Source: Runella zeae DSM 19591
GTDB lineage: Bacteria; Bacteroidota; Bacteroidia; Cytophagales; Spirosomataceae
Assembly: GCF_000423565.1 (NCBI RefSeq)
Contig: NZ_AUIF01000003.1
Coordinates: forward strand, 62,001-126,000
Direction of reading: 5' to 3'
Length of the DNA stretch: 64,000 bases
A program made the position numbers and the translations under genes. The notes below the pieces were generated by a model, which was not told the origin of the DNA, searched no databases, and saw only the letters and a list, made by a program, of their open reading frames with translations. Of this stretch, positions 1 to 10,744 are shown piece after piece. Within the stretch, counting starts at the first letter, position 1; each line of letters starts with the position of its first letter.

Positions 1-3000
1 GTGGATACCCCAGAAGATAATCAAGTGCTTTGGCGTATTGAACCATAGGCGAGCGACTTACGATGATTTTGCTACTTACAGTATTAGGAATAAGATCATT
101 GCCTCTTAAATCAATCATTCCTTGACTACCTGCCGCAATACTACCCGATTGAGCGGTTTTGAGGAGGGAAGAAGCGGGGCGAACCGTTAGCTCGGTTTTT
201 TCTACAAACTTCTCTTTTCCATTGTTGACCGTCACGGTGATAGTGCCTGTTCCCATAGCCTGAGCCGCTTTCACTACAAAAGCCGTGCGGTTTTCTTTTT
301 CGGGGGCAATAGAAAGCCGTTGGGCATTGGTAGAAAGAGATTGAAGTTTTCCATTTACGGCGATGCTAGCGGTGACATTGGCCGCATTTTTTTCAGTATT
401 AGAAATATTGACAGGTACTATTATTTCATCACCAGGACTCAAAAAACGAGGCAAAGCGGTACTGATTACGATAGGGTCAGCGACTTTCATGTTTTTGTTG
501 GCTGAGCCAAATTCGTTGTCTTTGTACGCTACGGCCATGATGCGCAAATCTCCCGAAAACTGAGGAATATCGACTTCAAATTCGGCTTCTCCACTGAAAC
601 CGCTATTGAGCTGCCCCGACCAATAAGCCACTAGATTTACCCGTCCATTGGAGAGCGGGTTAATTCGTTTTTCTAAATCATAACCATCACCTCCTACACT
701 GCTCGAAGAAGCCAATGATAGCTCAGGAAAAAGGAAAGGATACAAGTCATGACTACTGACTTCTAAAGCACGTTTTTGATAGAAAAAGCCGTGTATATCA
801 GGCGTTTGAAAATTCTTGATTTGCAAAATTCCCTCATCTACTACCGCTACTGTCACTTGTGCGTTACGGGCGGTTTTGATTTTGATTTTTTGTTTTGTTT
901 TCGAACGCGATTTTTCCACTGCTACAATTTCCACCGGAAGCTTAGTGTCGGCATCTTCCACTTTGACGGAAGCAAAACCATGCGCCACCGTCAGAGGTAA
1001 ATCCGAATGGTCAAGGGGGCGAATGAGCGTGGCAGTCAGGAATACATTGGGTAAATGTTTGCCTTCCAACGAAAATTTAAAAACCGCCGATTTATTGTCT
1101 GTTTCTAGGTAGTGGTACTCCAATACACTATTTCTTTCTAAGGTGACTAGGAGTTTTCCAGCAAAAGGCGTTTTAAACAAAACCGTGGCTTTGTCGCCAA
1201 CCTGATAGGTAGGTTTGTCAAATTCCATCAAAACTTCACCTTCGTTGCTGACTTCAAAGGAGGAGGCCGAAGTGTTTCCCCAACCATAGGCATAAAACTT
1301 CGTCATTGTGTAGCCATTAGCATTGCTACGACGGATTCTGATTTCGTATTCGCCCGATACGGTGGGCACATAGCGTACTTCAGAGAAACCATTTTTGAAG
1401 GAAACCAGATTGGAATAGACCACTTTCTCGCGCTTTTTGGAAGCATATCGCAATTGGTCATTTTGCTTTTCTACGACGGTCTGGTAGTCCATTCGGATAA
1501 TGTCAACTTGGGCCGTAGCCGAGGGTTTGGCATTTCCGTCTTTATCTACCGCTACCAGCCCAATAGGCACGGGTGCGTTCAGGCCCACGTAGCTATCATT
1601 CATTTTGACCCCATAAAAAATATCTTGTGTATAAACATCAAAGCGTTTGAGGCGATTGACGGGGCGGCCTGTTTCATCAAAAACCGTTACGTAAATTTTC
1701 CCTTCCAACACGCCCAAATCTTGGTGCGTGGCCGGAATTTGAAAATCTTGTTTGGCTATTCCGTTTTCATCGGTAGTGCCTTGCCTTACCACATTCTCAA
1801 ATTTGGTAGTACTACTCGGAATCTCAAAGATGTATTCTTTAAATTTTGAGGCAGTAAATGCTTTTCGCTTGAGCGAAAACTCCATTTCGTAGTTGCGACC
1901 CGAAGCAGGCGGACCAAATAAATTAAGGGCGGTGGCACTGAGTTGAACTGTTTGACCCGAACGGTAAAATTCTTGATTGCTTCTAACATCTACCTTGATG
2001 CGGTCGGGCATAAACTCCTCAATATTTAGTTTTTTGGAGGTCAACAGTACATCATTGGCGTTATAGACTTCAATGCTGTATCCACCGGTGACGGCAGCTT
2101 TGTCGAGGGCAATAGAGGTTTCGATGGCTCCTTCGCTGTTGGTAGTGAGGCGCGACGTTTTCAGGTCTTTTCCGTTTGGTAACAATACCTTTATTTTCAA
2201 GGGGATTTCTCCAACGCTTTTCCAATTTTGGTGACGTACCACCGTGTTGAAGTGAATCGTTTCGCCGGGGCGGTAAATGTCACGGTCGCCATATACAAAA
2301 GCTTCAAAACCCGTGGCGTTGTCGCGTTTGCCTTCTACTTCAAAACGAGAGGTCTCGACTTGAGTATCTTCTAACAATAAATAGTTGAAATCTTCTTCTG
2401 CGGTATCACCCGAACGAGACGTCCGAGCTACAATCATTGCCATTTTAAAATTAGGGGCTTTTTCAGAAAGTTTATCAAATCTTACCACGCCTTTAGAGTC
2501 TGTTTTGGCAGTAGCAACGGTTTGATTGTTAGACGAAATAAGGCTTACTTCCAGTTTGTCTAAAGGCTCGGCGGTTTTGATTGAATTGGCAAAAACCCAC
2601 ACTTCATCTTTGCCTTGCTTAGCGATGAGGCCAATATCAGACAGCGACACAAGTTTGTTGGCTCTTTGGTATTGTTCATCTTTGGATTGGACGGTTACTA
2701 GATAAATACCCCGGAATGAATTGGACGCATCGGGTATGCCAAGGTTAAGGGCTGATACGCCTTTTACTTTGGGCAGGTTGTCGGTTTCGACGGTTTTGTC
2801 GACGATAAGATCGCTGTAAGATTGATTGTAGTCGTCTTCATAATTGAAAGCTCCCGTAGGTCCCCAATTATCTTCGCCTCCTAGATAGCCGTATTCCTCA
2901 TAGCGATTGTTGCGGAGGTATTGCAAGATATTGTTTTCATAAATCTTCGCGATTTTGACTTGTACTTTGGGGACATTTACAATCTGTACACCTACATTTC

Positions 3001-4072
3001 GAGAGCCTTTGGAAGAAAGATAAACGGCTTTCTTGTTGACAAAAGCAATGCTAGCTGGCATGAGGCCGAAAAACAAATCTTTGCTAACGCTTTCTTCCAA
3101 ACGTGCGCCAAGCACTCCTTTGATTTCTTGGTTTAGGGTCAAAACATAGGTATCAGTTTCGTTAAAATCTCCGCGAATGATAAAGCCATTTTCGGTCAAT
3201 TCGGCCTTAGTTTGTACCGCCGGCTGAATGCTGTAATAAGTACTGAGGTCTTCATTTTGGAGTTCTTGAGTTGTAATGATTCGCACCGTACCTCGGTTGT
3301 TTTCAAAGCCCGTTTTTACGTCTTTTATTTCAATCGTGGTTGACGAAGGCAGATTACTTGTGTATTTGATTTCTTCTTTGCTAGTGTAGTTTGTATTCGG
3401 AACTTTCAGCCCTTTTTCCAAAACCATTTCTAAGGGTTGCTCGTTTTTGCTGCTGAGGGCATTGGGGAGAGAAACCGTGACTGCATCCGACGTTTGAGTC
3501 TGAATCACCGAAGGTTGTAGCGGACGTTCTTCTGTGTTGGCTTTGAGCTTGGCACCTACTTCACTTCCATTAACGGCGTAGTTGAACAAAAGCTTGGTTT
3601 TGGCAAGAGGCTTGCCAGTATCACGAGATTTGGTCCAGTAAGTTTCGGCATTGGTCAGTTGTAAAAACGGGGTGTGAAACTCCATTTCTTCATCAGAAAC
3701 GCCGTATTTATTTTCAATGGTTTTTTTTGCTAATTCTTTACTCAACTCCGCTCGGTATTCGGTAGCAGGCTCGAAACCATTAGCGGGAGAAAACACGAGT
3801 TCGTTGGGAGCGGTCCACTTAAACTTACCTGCTACGGCAGGTACAAACTCAACAAACTTGGTCGATTCCCAGCTGTTTAGGTCTGATATCTTCACAATGT
3901 CTTTGTTGAAGGTAAAGACTAGGTTTTGGGCGAGGTTGATTTCATCCTCAAAATTTCGTCCAACGACCCGGATTTCATTGAGTTTTCCACATTCTGTAAA
4001 AAATAGTGTGGAAAACACCGCAAATTGTGGAAAAAGACGAATAATCTTTCGTAGGTTGAAGAGAGAGCGCAT
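1..4072 (-). CDS. Bacterial alpha-2-macroglobulin family protein (partial, C-terminus outside window)
   Basis: Large envelope protein of the bacterial alpha-2-macroglobulin (ECAM/YfhM-like) family, which traps proteases through a reactive thioester. From the ATG at 4072 the reverse strand stays open for 1,357 codons to the window edge. The N-terminus has a hydrophobic stretch ending in FFTECGK (Cys28), a poor but possible lipobox, followed by an Ig-like macroglobulin domain beginning around residue 45. The last codons inside the window read YAKALDYLLGYP. In this family that phrase leads directly into the thioester motif (GC-x-EQ), so the thioester domain and the C-terminal part, several hundred residues, lie beyond base 1. 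Whether the thioester is intact cannot be seen. In many bacteria this gene sits beside pbpC; here pbpC is about 30 kb away (33891-36212). The gene is divergent from the LytS kinase at 4297 across 224 bases in which I find nothing convincing. Confidence 0.9.
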   Translation of the reverse strand, partial: MRSLFNLRKIIRLFPQFAVFSTLFFTECGKLNEIRVVGRNFEDEINLAQNLVFTFNKDIVKISDLNSWESTKFVEFVPAVAGKFKWTAPNELVFSPANGFEPATEYRAELSKELAKKTIENKYGVSDEEMEFHTPFLQLTNAETYWTKSRDTGKPLAKTKLLFNYAVNGSEVGAKLKANTEERPLQPSVIQTQTSDAVTVSLPNALSSKNEQPLEMVLEKGLKVPNTNYTSKEEIKYTSNLPSSTTIEIKDVKTGFENNRGTVRIITTQELQNEDLSTYYSIQPAVQTKAELTENGFIIRGDFNETDTYVLTLNQEIKGVLGARLEESVSKDLFFGLMPASIAFVNKKAVYLSSKGSRNVGVQIVNVPKVQVKIAKIYENNILQYLRNNRYEEYGYLGGEDNWGPTGAFNYEDDYNQSYSDLIVDKTVETDNLPKVKGVSALNLGIPDASNSFRGIYLVTVQSKDEQYQRANKLVSLSDIGLIAKQGKDEVWVFANSIKTAEPLDKLEVSLISSNNQTVATAKTDSKGVVRFDKLSEKAPNFKMAMIVARTSRSGDTAEEDFNYLLLEDTQVETSRFEVEGKRDNATGFEAFVYGDRDIYRPGETIHFNTVVRHQNWKSVGEIPLKIKVLLPNGKDLKTSRLTTNSEGAIETSIALDKAAVTGGYSIEVYNANDVLLTSKKLNIEEFMPDRIKVDVRSNQEFYRSGQTVQLSATALNLFGPPASGRNYEMEFSLKRKAFTASKFKEYIFEIPSSTTKFENVVRQGTTDENGIAKQDFQIPATHQDLGVLEGKIYVTVFDETGRPVNRLKRFDVYTQDIFYGVKMNDSYVGLNAPVPIGLVAVDKDGNAKPSATAQVDIIRMDYQTVVEKQNDQLRYASKKREKVVYSNLVSFKNGFSEVRYVPTVSGEYEIRIRRSNANGYTMTKFYAYGWGNTSASSFEVSNEGEVLMEFDKPTYQVGDKATVLFKTPFAGKLLVTLERNSVLEYHYLETDNKSAVFKFSLEGKHLPNVFLTATLIRPLDHSDLPLTVAHGFASVKVEDADTKLPVEIVAVEKSRSKTKQKIKIKTARNAQVTVAVVDEGILQIKNFQTPDIHGFFYQKRALEVSSHDLYPFLFPELSLASSSSVGGDGYDLEKRINPLSNGRVNLVAYWSGQLNSGFSGEAEFEVDIPQFSGDLRIMAVAYKDNEFGSANKNMKVADPIVISTALPRFLSPGDEIIVPVNISNTEKNAANVTASIAVNGKLQSLSTNAQRLSIAPEKENRTAFVVKAAQAMGTGTITVTVNNGKEKFVEKTELTVRPASSLLKTAQSGSIAAGSQGMIDLRGNDLIPNTVSSKIIVSRSPMVQYAKALDYLLGYP

Positions 4073-4296
4073 TTTTGGAAGGGATTATGAATAATTCTGG
4101 CATATAAACGATGAAAGTTCGGGAAATTGTAATCACTAAACAACAAAAGCGTGGGGCAATTATTTGGCGGCTCTTTCAAAGGATTAGTAGCTTATTTTTA
4201 GGGGCTAGAACACACGATTTGAAGCACTTGCCACATTTATTTTTATAGTTCTGGTGGTTGTAGTTGCTTTGGAGCATCATCTTAAACCATACAGCT

Positions 4297-5469
4297 ATGC
4301 ACATCAATAAATGGCGATTGTTCTGGATTCATTATGGGGTTGTTTTTACTGTTTTATGTTTAATATCGTTTATTAGCTCTTATACTTTTGCTCTTATAAA
4401 AGAAGGTGTTCCTATAACTTGGCATGCACTTAAATTAGATTTATTTTTGGCTCAGGATGCTCCTGTATTCAATGCGCTATGGCCAGCAATCTTCGGAACC
4501 GCTTTTTATTTATTTGTTTTTCCAGATTTAATACAGAAGAAATATAAACGCTTCTTTATCAGGTTATTCATATACCTAGTAACGATTTTTGTCTTCAAAA
4601 TTTTCCTTTGGACATTTAATGATTGGTTAGCTTCTAATTACACCTATGTTTATACCAATGATGAAGCTTGGAGAAAAGAGCAATTGGAGCAAGGACGATT
4701 ATTTCTCCCTTACGGCGAATTGCTAAAACAATCCTTCCTAATTCTTGGTAGCAATGGTCTTAGAAATGCGTTTTTAATTATGATTGGGGGAAGATTTATC
4801 ATAACAATCTTTCTATATACAGGAGCTTTCACCCTCGTCATGTACGTTTGGCAAAATCGTAAGCGGGAAGAGGCGCTGGAAAAGCAGCAACGCGAAGTAG
4901 AAATTGAGTCCTTGAAAGCACAGTTAAATCCTCATTTTTTGTTCAATTCGCTCAATACCATCTACAGTTCGGCTCTTTCTGAAAAAGATACCCCAACGGC
5001 GCAGTTGGTCCAACAGCTTTCAGGAATTTTACGGCACAGCGTCGAAGAGGTTCGCCACGAAAAAACATCGTTGGAAAAAGAATTGGCATTTATTGAAAAG
5101 TACCTAGCTCTCCAGCGCGCTCGCTTGCCTCTGCACCCGCATGTATCGCTCACTACTTCTCTACAATGGGATCAAGAACCTGCCGACATCGCGCCGTTGC
5201 TGTTGATTCCTTTCATTGAAAATGCCTTCCAGTACGGCATTAGCTTAGAGCAGCCGAGTTTTGTGGCTATTCGTTTAGAGATTGAGGACAAAAAACTCCA
5301 CCTGTGCGTCGAAAACAGCCTTTTGACGATACCTAGCCACCAAAAAGGGACAGGAACGGGCTTGTCAAACGCACAAAAACGACTGCAATTGCTTTATCCG
5401 CACCAACATACCTTGTGGTTTGGCTCCGAAAAAAGTACTTTTCTAGTAGATTTGACGCTCCAACTGTAG
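4297..5469 (+). CDS. LytS/YehU-type sensor histidine kinase
   Basis: Membrane sensor kinase of the His_kinase (LytS/YehU) family. I start it at the ATG at 4297 (390 residues); an in-frame TTG at 4264 adds only 11 residues with no family support. Four hydrophobic segments occupy roughly residues 10-185 (about 12-35, 58-76, 87-108 and 165-186), followed by a short coiled coil and the phospho-acceptor box LNPHFLFNSLNT with His213. An N-box (IPFIENAFQYG) and a glycine-rich ATP-lid (KGTGTGLSNAQKRL) follow, so the ATPase domain is complete. The stop is 3 bases before the LytTR regulator ATG, so the two are certainly co-transcribed and form a two-component pair. The signal is unknown; the multi-spanning N-terminus has no recognised ligand domain. 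Confidence 0.93.
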   Translation: MHINKWRLFWIHYGVVFTVLCLISFISSYTFALIKEGVPITWHALKLDLFLAQDAPVFNALWPAIFGTAFYLFVFPDLIQKKYKRFFIRLFIYLVTIFVFKIFLWTFNDWLASNYTYVYTNDEAWRKEQLEQGRLFLPYGELLKQSFLILGSNGLRNAFLIMIGGRFIITIFLYTGAFTLVMYVWQNRKREEALEKQQREVEIESLKAQLNPHFLFNSLNTIYSSALSEKDTPTAQLVQQLSGILRHSVEEVRHEKTSLEKELAFIEKYLALQRARLPLHPHVSLTTSLQWDQEPADIAPLLLIPFIENAFQYGISLEQPSFVAIRLEIEDKKLHLCVENSLLTIPSHQKGTGTGLSNAQKRLQLLYPHQHTLWFGSEKSTFLVDLTLQL

Positions 5470-5472
5470 ACC

Positions 5473-6153
5473 ATGAACGTTTCCTGCATCGCCATCGACG
5501 ACGAACCTGCGGCTTTGACCATCATCGAAGAGTACGCGGCACTCATCCCGTTTTTAACCCTAAAACAAACCTTTGTAAGCGCCAAAGAAGCCTTGGCTTT
5601 TTTGAAAAAAGAACGGGTAGATTGCGTGTTTTTGGACATCAAAATGCCCGATTTACTTGGCACCGATTTCGCACGGATTCTTCAGGGACAAACGCAGGTT
5701 ATTTTTACCACCGCCTACCCCGAATTTGCCGTACAAGGATTTGACGTACAGGCGTTAGACTATTTGTTGAAGCCCATTGAATTTAACCGTTTTTTACAAG
5801 CTGCTAACCGCGTATATACGCCATTGAGTCAACGGGTGGAAGGACAAAGCTACATTTTTGTCAAAGAGGGTTATGATTGGGTACGCGTACCCTTGGCCGA
5901 AATTCAGTACATTCAATCAGACACCAACTTGCTGTTTATTTATGAACGCAGCCGTCGCGTTATTACGCGCATGACTGTCACCGAACTGCTTCGCATTTTA
6001 CCTGCCGAACGGTTTCTGCGCGTTCATAAATCGTACATCGTTGCCATCGACGCCATTCTCAAAATCGAACGCCATCAGTTGGTGTTACCCAAAATCACCA
6101 TTCCCATCGGTGAATCTTATCGTGAAAGCGTGGAGCGGTTGTTGTTGGGGTAA
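5473..6153 (+). CDS. LytTR-family response regulator
   Basis: DNA-binding response regulator of the LytTR (AlgR/AgrA/LytR) class, 226 residues. The receiver domain (1-120) has the acidic pocket at Asp9-Asp11, phospho-acceptor Asp55 in VFLDIKMPD, the Thr/Ala switch FTTAYPEF and the conserved Lys100 in LLKPIEF. The LytTR domain (about 128-225) begins at YIFVKEGYDW and contains the typical RVHKSYIVAI segment. It follows the kinase by 3 bases. Targets cannot be read from the sequence; LytTR proteins usually bind pairs of short direct repeats upstream of one or a few operons, and I found none clearly assignable here. Confidence 0.95.
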   Translation: MNVSCIAIDDEPAALTIIEEYAALIPFLTLKQTFVSAKEALAFLKKERVDCVFLDIKMPDLLGTDFARILQGQTQVIFTTAYPEFAVQGFDVQALDYLLKPIEFNRFLQAANRVYTPLSQRVEGQSYIFVKEGYDWVRVPLAEIQYIQSDTNLLFIYERSRRVITRMTVTELLRILPAERFLRVHKSYIVAIDAILKIERHQLVLPKITIPIGESYRESVERLLLG

Positions 6154-6156
6154 AAA

Positions 6157-6181
6157 ACAAAAAACCGCTCGTTTGAGCGGC
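6157..6181 (-). terminator. Rho-independent terminator after the toxin-antitoxin pair
   Basis: Six-base-pair GC stem CCGCTC/GAGCGG (6165-6170 with 6175-6180) and GTTT loop. Read on the reverse strand it is followed by TTTTTTG and more T residues, so it ends transcription of the DUF433-DUF5615 pair, whose stop codon is immediately upstream. On the forward strand the 3' side lacks a T-run, so it is at best a weak stop for the LytTR regulator. Confidence 0.75.
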
Positions 6182-6532
6182 TTAATGTCTAATTCGGATG
6201 TAATTTTCGTCAATGACAGTAAAAGCTCCTTGAAAATCTGTCCCATGTTGACGAAAGGCGTCGCACACAATCTTTATTTTTTCAAGTGTGGGCATTGTAT
6301 CTTTGAGACGCACTAAGACAATGCCGTTGTGTTTTTTACGGTCTCTGTAAACCAAATCGCCGAAATCTTTATCTCTGGTCAGTAGAAGTCGGCTTTCAAG
6401 TAAGGATAAATCCAACACCCCCTCGTCGGGTAATGACGGCATTTCTTCAGCGATATATAAAACATCGAAACCCGTCTCTCTTAAACCTAACACAAGACGG
6501 GCTTCGATCCCTTCATCTGCGACAATTTTCAT
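6182..6532 (-). CDS. DUF5615 PIN-like protein, probable toxin
   Basis: Small (116-residue) PIN-like protein of the DUF5615 family, the putative ribonuclease partner of DUF433 proteins (VapC45-like). The N-terminal MKIVADEGIE carries the first acidic residues of the PIN fold, and LLLTRDKDFGDLVY supplies the second acidic cluster typical of the family; an acidic residue near the C-terminus (TVIDENY) follows. The start ATG overlaps the DUF433 stop by 4 bases (ATGA), indicating translational coupling with the upstream antitoxin-like gene. Toxicity is inferred from family and gene order, not shown. Confidence 0.85.
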   Translation of the reverse strand: MKIVADEGIEARLVLGLRETGFDVLYIAEEMPSLPDEGVLDLSLLESRLLLTRDKDFGDLVYRDRKKHNGIVLVRLKDTMPTLEKIKIVCDAFRQHGTDFQGAFTVIDENYIRIRH

Positions 6533-6759
6533 GACGCTAATTTGTAGAATTTCATATCTCTAACCGCTTCCGCTGCAACGGCAAGCGCTGCATGAATAGC
6601 TTCACGAGACAGCCGTGGATAGTCTAAAAGTAATTCTTCCTCGGTTTGACCTGCGGCTAACTTTTCTAAAATTAACTCAACAGGAATGCGAGTACCTTTG
6701 ATGACGAGCTTTCCCATCATTACGTCGGGGTTTGACTCTACAAATTTTGCATAATCCAT
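6529..6759 (-). CDS. DUF433 protein, probable antitoxin
   Basis: 76-residue DUF433 (VapB45-like) protein with the family signature VIKGTRIPVELILEKLAAGQ followed by a helical segment ending in the YPRLSREAIHAAL motif, which resembles a small winged-helix or HTH fold. It is the first gene of a two-gene operon with the DUF5615 toxin-like protein, the usual antitoxin-first order. Such antitoxins normally repress their own promoter, but I do not see a convincing operator in the short 39-base gap to the ABC-F gene stop. Confidence 0.85.
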   Translation of the reverse strand: MDYAKFVESNPDVMMGKLVIKGTRIPVELILEKLAAGQTEEELLLDYPRLSREAIHAALAVAAEAVRDMKFYKLAS

Positions 6760-6798
6760 AGCAGGTTTTATTTAAACTTAAAGCATTACTTCTTAACC

Positions 6799-8442
<1,644 letters not shown>

Positions 8443-8458
8443 TCAGTGAAAGATGTTG

Positions 8459-8466
8459 CAAAAATA
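8459..8466 (-). promoter_or_regulatory. Possible -7 element for the ABC-F gene
   Basis: TATTTTTG on the reverse strand matches the Bacteroidota -7 consensus TAnnTTTG and lies about 35 bases upstream of the ABC-F start. I see no good -33 TTTG at the expected distance, so this is tentative. Confidence 0.4.
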
Positions 8467-8601
8467 CGAATTTTTAGTGGGAAATAAGGTACATGATTCT
8501 TAAATACTGGTACGCAAACGGTTTATAGGTCGAGAGTTACGGTTGGTCATTGGCAATCTACGTTTCGTCGGAATGTGGTGTTTTTAGAGAGAACTCACTA
8601 C

Positions 8602-8609
8602 TACCTTTG
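8602..8609 (+). promoter_or_regulatory. Possible -7 element for the 2TM gene
   Basis: TACCTTTG matches TAnnTTTG and sits about 57 bases upstream of the 2TM protein start. A T-rich stretch (8580-8585) lies in place of the -33 box but lacks the G. Confidence 0.4.
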
Positions 8610-8665
8610 AATCATCAAAACAGCCATAAAACGAAACAAAAAAATTAACCTAAACATTGATCGCC

Positions 8666-8959
8666 ATGGAAACATTTGTCAATAAAGAGCAGCAGAATCT
8701 TCCCAAAGACGAGTATTTAATGAAAATAGCCCGTCGTCGGGTCGGGTTTCAAAAGCATGTTATTGTTTATTTGCTTGTATGTAGCGTGATTTCGATAATG
8801 TGCCTCATAGAGGGCGGAAAAATTCCTTTTGACCTATGGTGGGCATGGGGAATAGGTTTGGGCATTCACGGAATAAGCGCGTACGGATTTTTGTTTGATG
8901 AACGTAAAGCGGCAGAAAGAGAGTATCAAAAATTGCAACAAGAGTTGCGAGAGAAATAG
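8666..8959 (+). CDS. 2TM domain-containing membrane protein
   Basis: Small inner-membrane protein, 97 residues from the ATG at 8666. An in-frame TTG three codons upstream (8657) is possible but less likely. It has the 2TM-domain layout: a basic amphipathic stretch (MKIARRRVGFQKH), a first membrane helix (VIVYLLVCSVISIMCLI), a short loop containing FDLWWAWGIGLGIHG that enters the second helix, and a charged C-terminal coil (ERKAAEREYQKLQQEL). The family is common in Bacteroidota, often next to LytTR or transcription-factor genes, but its function is unknown. It is a single-gene unit closed by the terminator at 9008. Confidence 0.85.
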   Translation: METFVNKEQQNLPKDEYLMKIARRRVGFQKHVIVYLLVCSVISIMCLIEGGKIPFDLWWAWGIGLGIHGISAYGFLFDERKAAEREYQKLQQELREK

Positions 8960-9007
8960 ATAATATTAATAAAAAATTTACACTGAACTTCTACCTTGAA
9001 ATACAAT

Positions 9008-9038
9008 AAAAATCCCCTTCATGAAGGGGATTTTTTTG
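9008..9038. terminator. Bidirectional Rho-independent terminator
   Basis: Perfect inverted repeat AATCCCCTTC/GAAGGGGATT flanked by A-runs on the left and seven Ts on the right. It lies between the convergent 2TM gene and pruA and can serve both strands. Confidence 0.88.
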
Positions 9039-9067
9039 TATAACGATGATATACCTACTACCTATTC

Positions 9068-10699
9068 TTAGTCTGCCGCCAAAAAGGGATAACGGTAATC
9101 GGTAGGAGAAACGAAAGTCTCTTTGATGGTGCGTGGCGATACCCAACGCAGAAGATTTAAAATAGACCCTGCCTTATCGTTGGTACCCGAAGCGCGAGCT
9201 CCTCCAAAAGGTTGTTGCCCTACGACTGCACCCGTAGGTTTATCGTTGATATAAAAATTGCCCGCAGCATTGACTAATTTTTTGCTTGCTTGCTCAATGA
9301 TGTAGCGGTCTTGAGCAAAGATTGAGCCCGTTAGGGCGTAAGGAGAAGTTTTGTCAACAAGCTCCAGCGTTTCTTCAAATTGTTCGGGGGCATATACATA
9401 AATTGTCAACACAGGGCCAAAGATTTCTTCGCACATGGTGGTGTACATGGGGTCGGTAGTGAGAAGCACGGTGGGTTCTACAAAATACCCTTTTGACTTA
9501 TCATAATTGCCCCCTGCTATCACTGTTACACGAGTATCTTTTTTGGCATTGTCGATGTAAGCGGCGATTTTATCAAATGATTTTTCATCAATGACCGCGT
9601 TCACAAAATTGCTAAAGTCTTCGGTACCACCCATTTTGATGGTAGCTAAATCTTCTATCATGAAATTTTTTACGTCTTCCCACAAATTGGAAGGAATGTA
9701 AGCACGCGAAGCCGCCGAGCATTTTTGTCCCTGATATTCAAAAGCACCACGCACTAGCCCTACGGCTACTGCTTTGGCATCGGCTGAAGAATGGGCTATC
9801 ACAAAATCTTTGCCGCCTGTTTCGCCCACAATCCGAGGAAAAGACTTATAGAGAGGCAGATTGTTGCCGATAGTTTGCCAAATATGCTGAAACACCTTAG
9901 TGCTACCCGTAAAGTGAATACCTGCAAAATCAGGATGGCTAAAAATAATATCTCCGGCTATTGGCCCATCTACATAAATAAGATTGATAACCCCGTCGGG
10001 CAAGCCAGCGGCTTTGAATACTTTCATGAGCACATTGGCCGCATATACTTGGGTAAGGGCGGGTTTCCACACACACACATTTCCCATAAGTGCTGCCGAA
10101 GTAGGTAGATTCCCTGCAATCGCCGTAAAATTGAACGGCGTAAGGGCAAATACAAAACCTTCGAGGGGACGGTGCTCTAAGCGATTCCAAACACCCTCCG
10201 ACGATTGGGGTTGTTCTTTATAAATTTGGGAAGCATAGTAAACGTTGAAGCGTAAAAAGTCAATCATTTCGCAAGCAGCGTCGATTTCGGCTTGATACGC
10301 ATTTTTAGATTGACCGAGCATTGTGGCGGCATTGATTTCGGCGCGATATGGCCCTGCCAATAAATCTGCGGCTTTTAGAAAGATACTAGCTCGGTGTTCC
10401 CAACTTAAATTGGCCCACTGCTCTCTAGCAGCCAAACTAGCCTCTATGGCTTTTTTTACGTGCGAAGCATCTCCTAACGAATAATAACCTAACACATGTT
10501 GATGATCGTGAGGGGGAGTGACGGCGTATCTATCATCGGTCATGATCTCTTCACTGCCGATATACATCGGAATATCAATCTGCTTACTACGAGCTTCGGC
10601 AAGAGCGGCTTTGAGTGCGATACGCTCAGGAGAATTTGGAATATATGATTTAACGGGTTCGTTTTTCGGAACAGGTACGTTGAAAAATCCAGTAGCCAT
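9068..10699 (-). CDS. pruA: L-glutamate gamma-semialdehyde dehydrogenase (delta-1-pyrroline-5-carboxylate dehydrogenase)
   Basis: Cytosolic NAD-dependent dehydrogenase that oxidises glutamate 5-semialdehyde (from P5C) to glutamate, the second step of proline catabolism. At 543 residues it has the length of the stand-alone P5C dehydrogenase family rather than of PutA. It shows the aldehyde dehydrogenase motifs GETGGKDFVI (general-base Glu) and YQGQKCSAASRAY (catalytic Cys), the NAD-binding FTGST, and CEEIFGPVLTIYVY. No proline dehydrogenase (putA/prodh) is visible nearby. It is followed 45 bases upstream by the S9 peptidase stop on the same strand, so the two could be one transcript, which would fit use of proline-rich peptides. 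Confidence 0.96.
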   Translation of the reverse strand: MATGFFNVPVPKNEPVKSYIPNSPERIALKAALAEARSKQIDIPMYIGSEEIMTDDRYAVTPPHDHQHVLGYYSLGDASHVKKAIEASLAAREQWANLSWEHRASIFLKAADLLAGPYRAEINAATMLGQSKNAYQAEIDAACEMIDFLRFNVYYASQIYKEQPQSSEGVWNRLEHRPLEGFVFALTPFNFTAIAGNLPTSAALMGNVCVWKPALTQVYAANVLMKVFKAAGLPDGVINLIYVDGPIAGDIIFSHPDFAGIHFTGSTKVFQHIWQTIGNNLPLYKSFPRIVGETGGKDFVIAHSSADAKAVAVGLVRGAFEYQGQKCSAASRAYIPSNLWEDVKNFMIEDLATIKMGGTEDFSNFVNAVIDEKSFDKIAAYIDNAKKDTRVTVIAGGNYDKSKGYFVEPTVLLTTDPMYTTMCEEIFGPVLTIYVYAPEQFEETLELVDKTSPYALTGSIFAQDRYIIEQASKKLVNAAGNFYINDKPTGAVVGQQPFGGARASGTNDKAGSILNLLRWVSPRTIKETFVSPTDYRYPFLAAD

Positions 10700-10744
10700 A
10701 GTTTGTTGATTTTTGGGTGATAATAAGTTTTTTAGCTTTGATGC

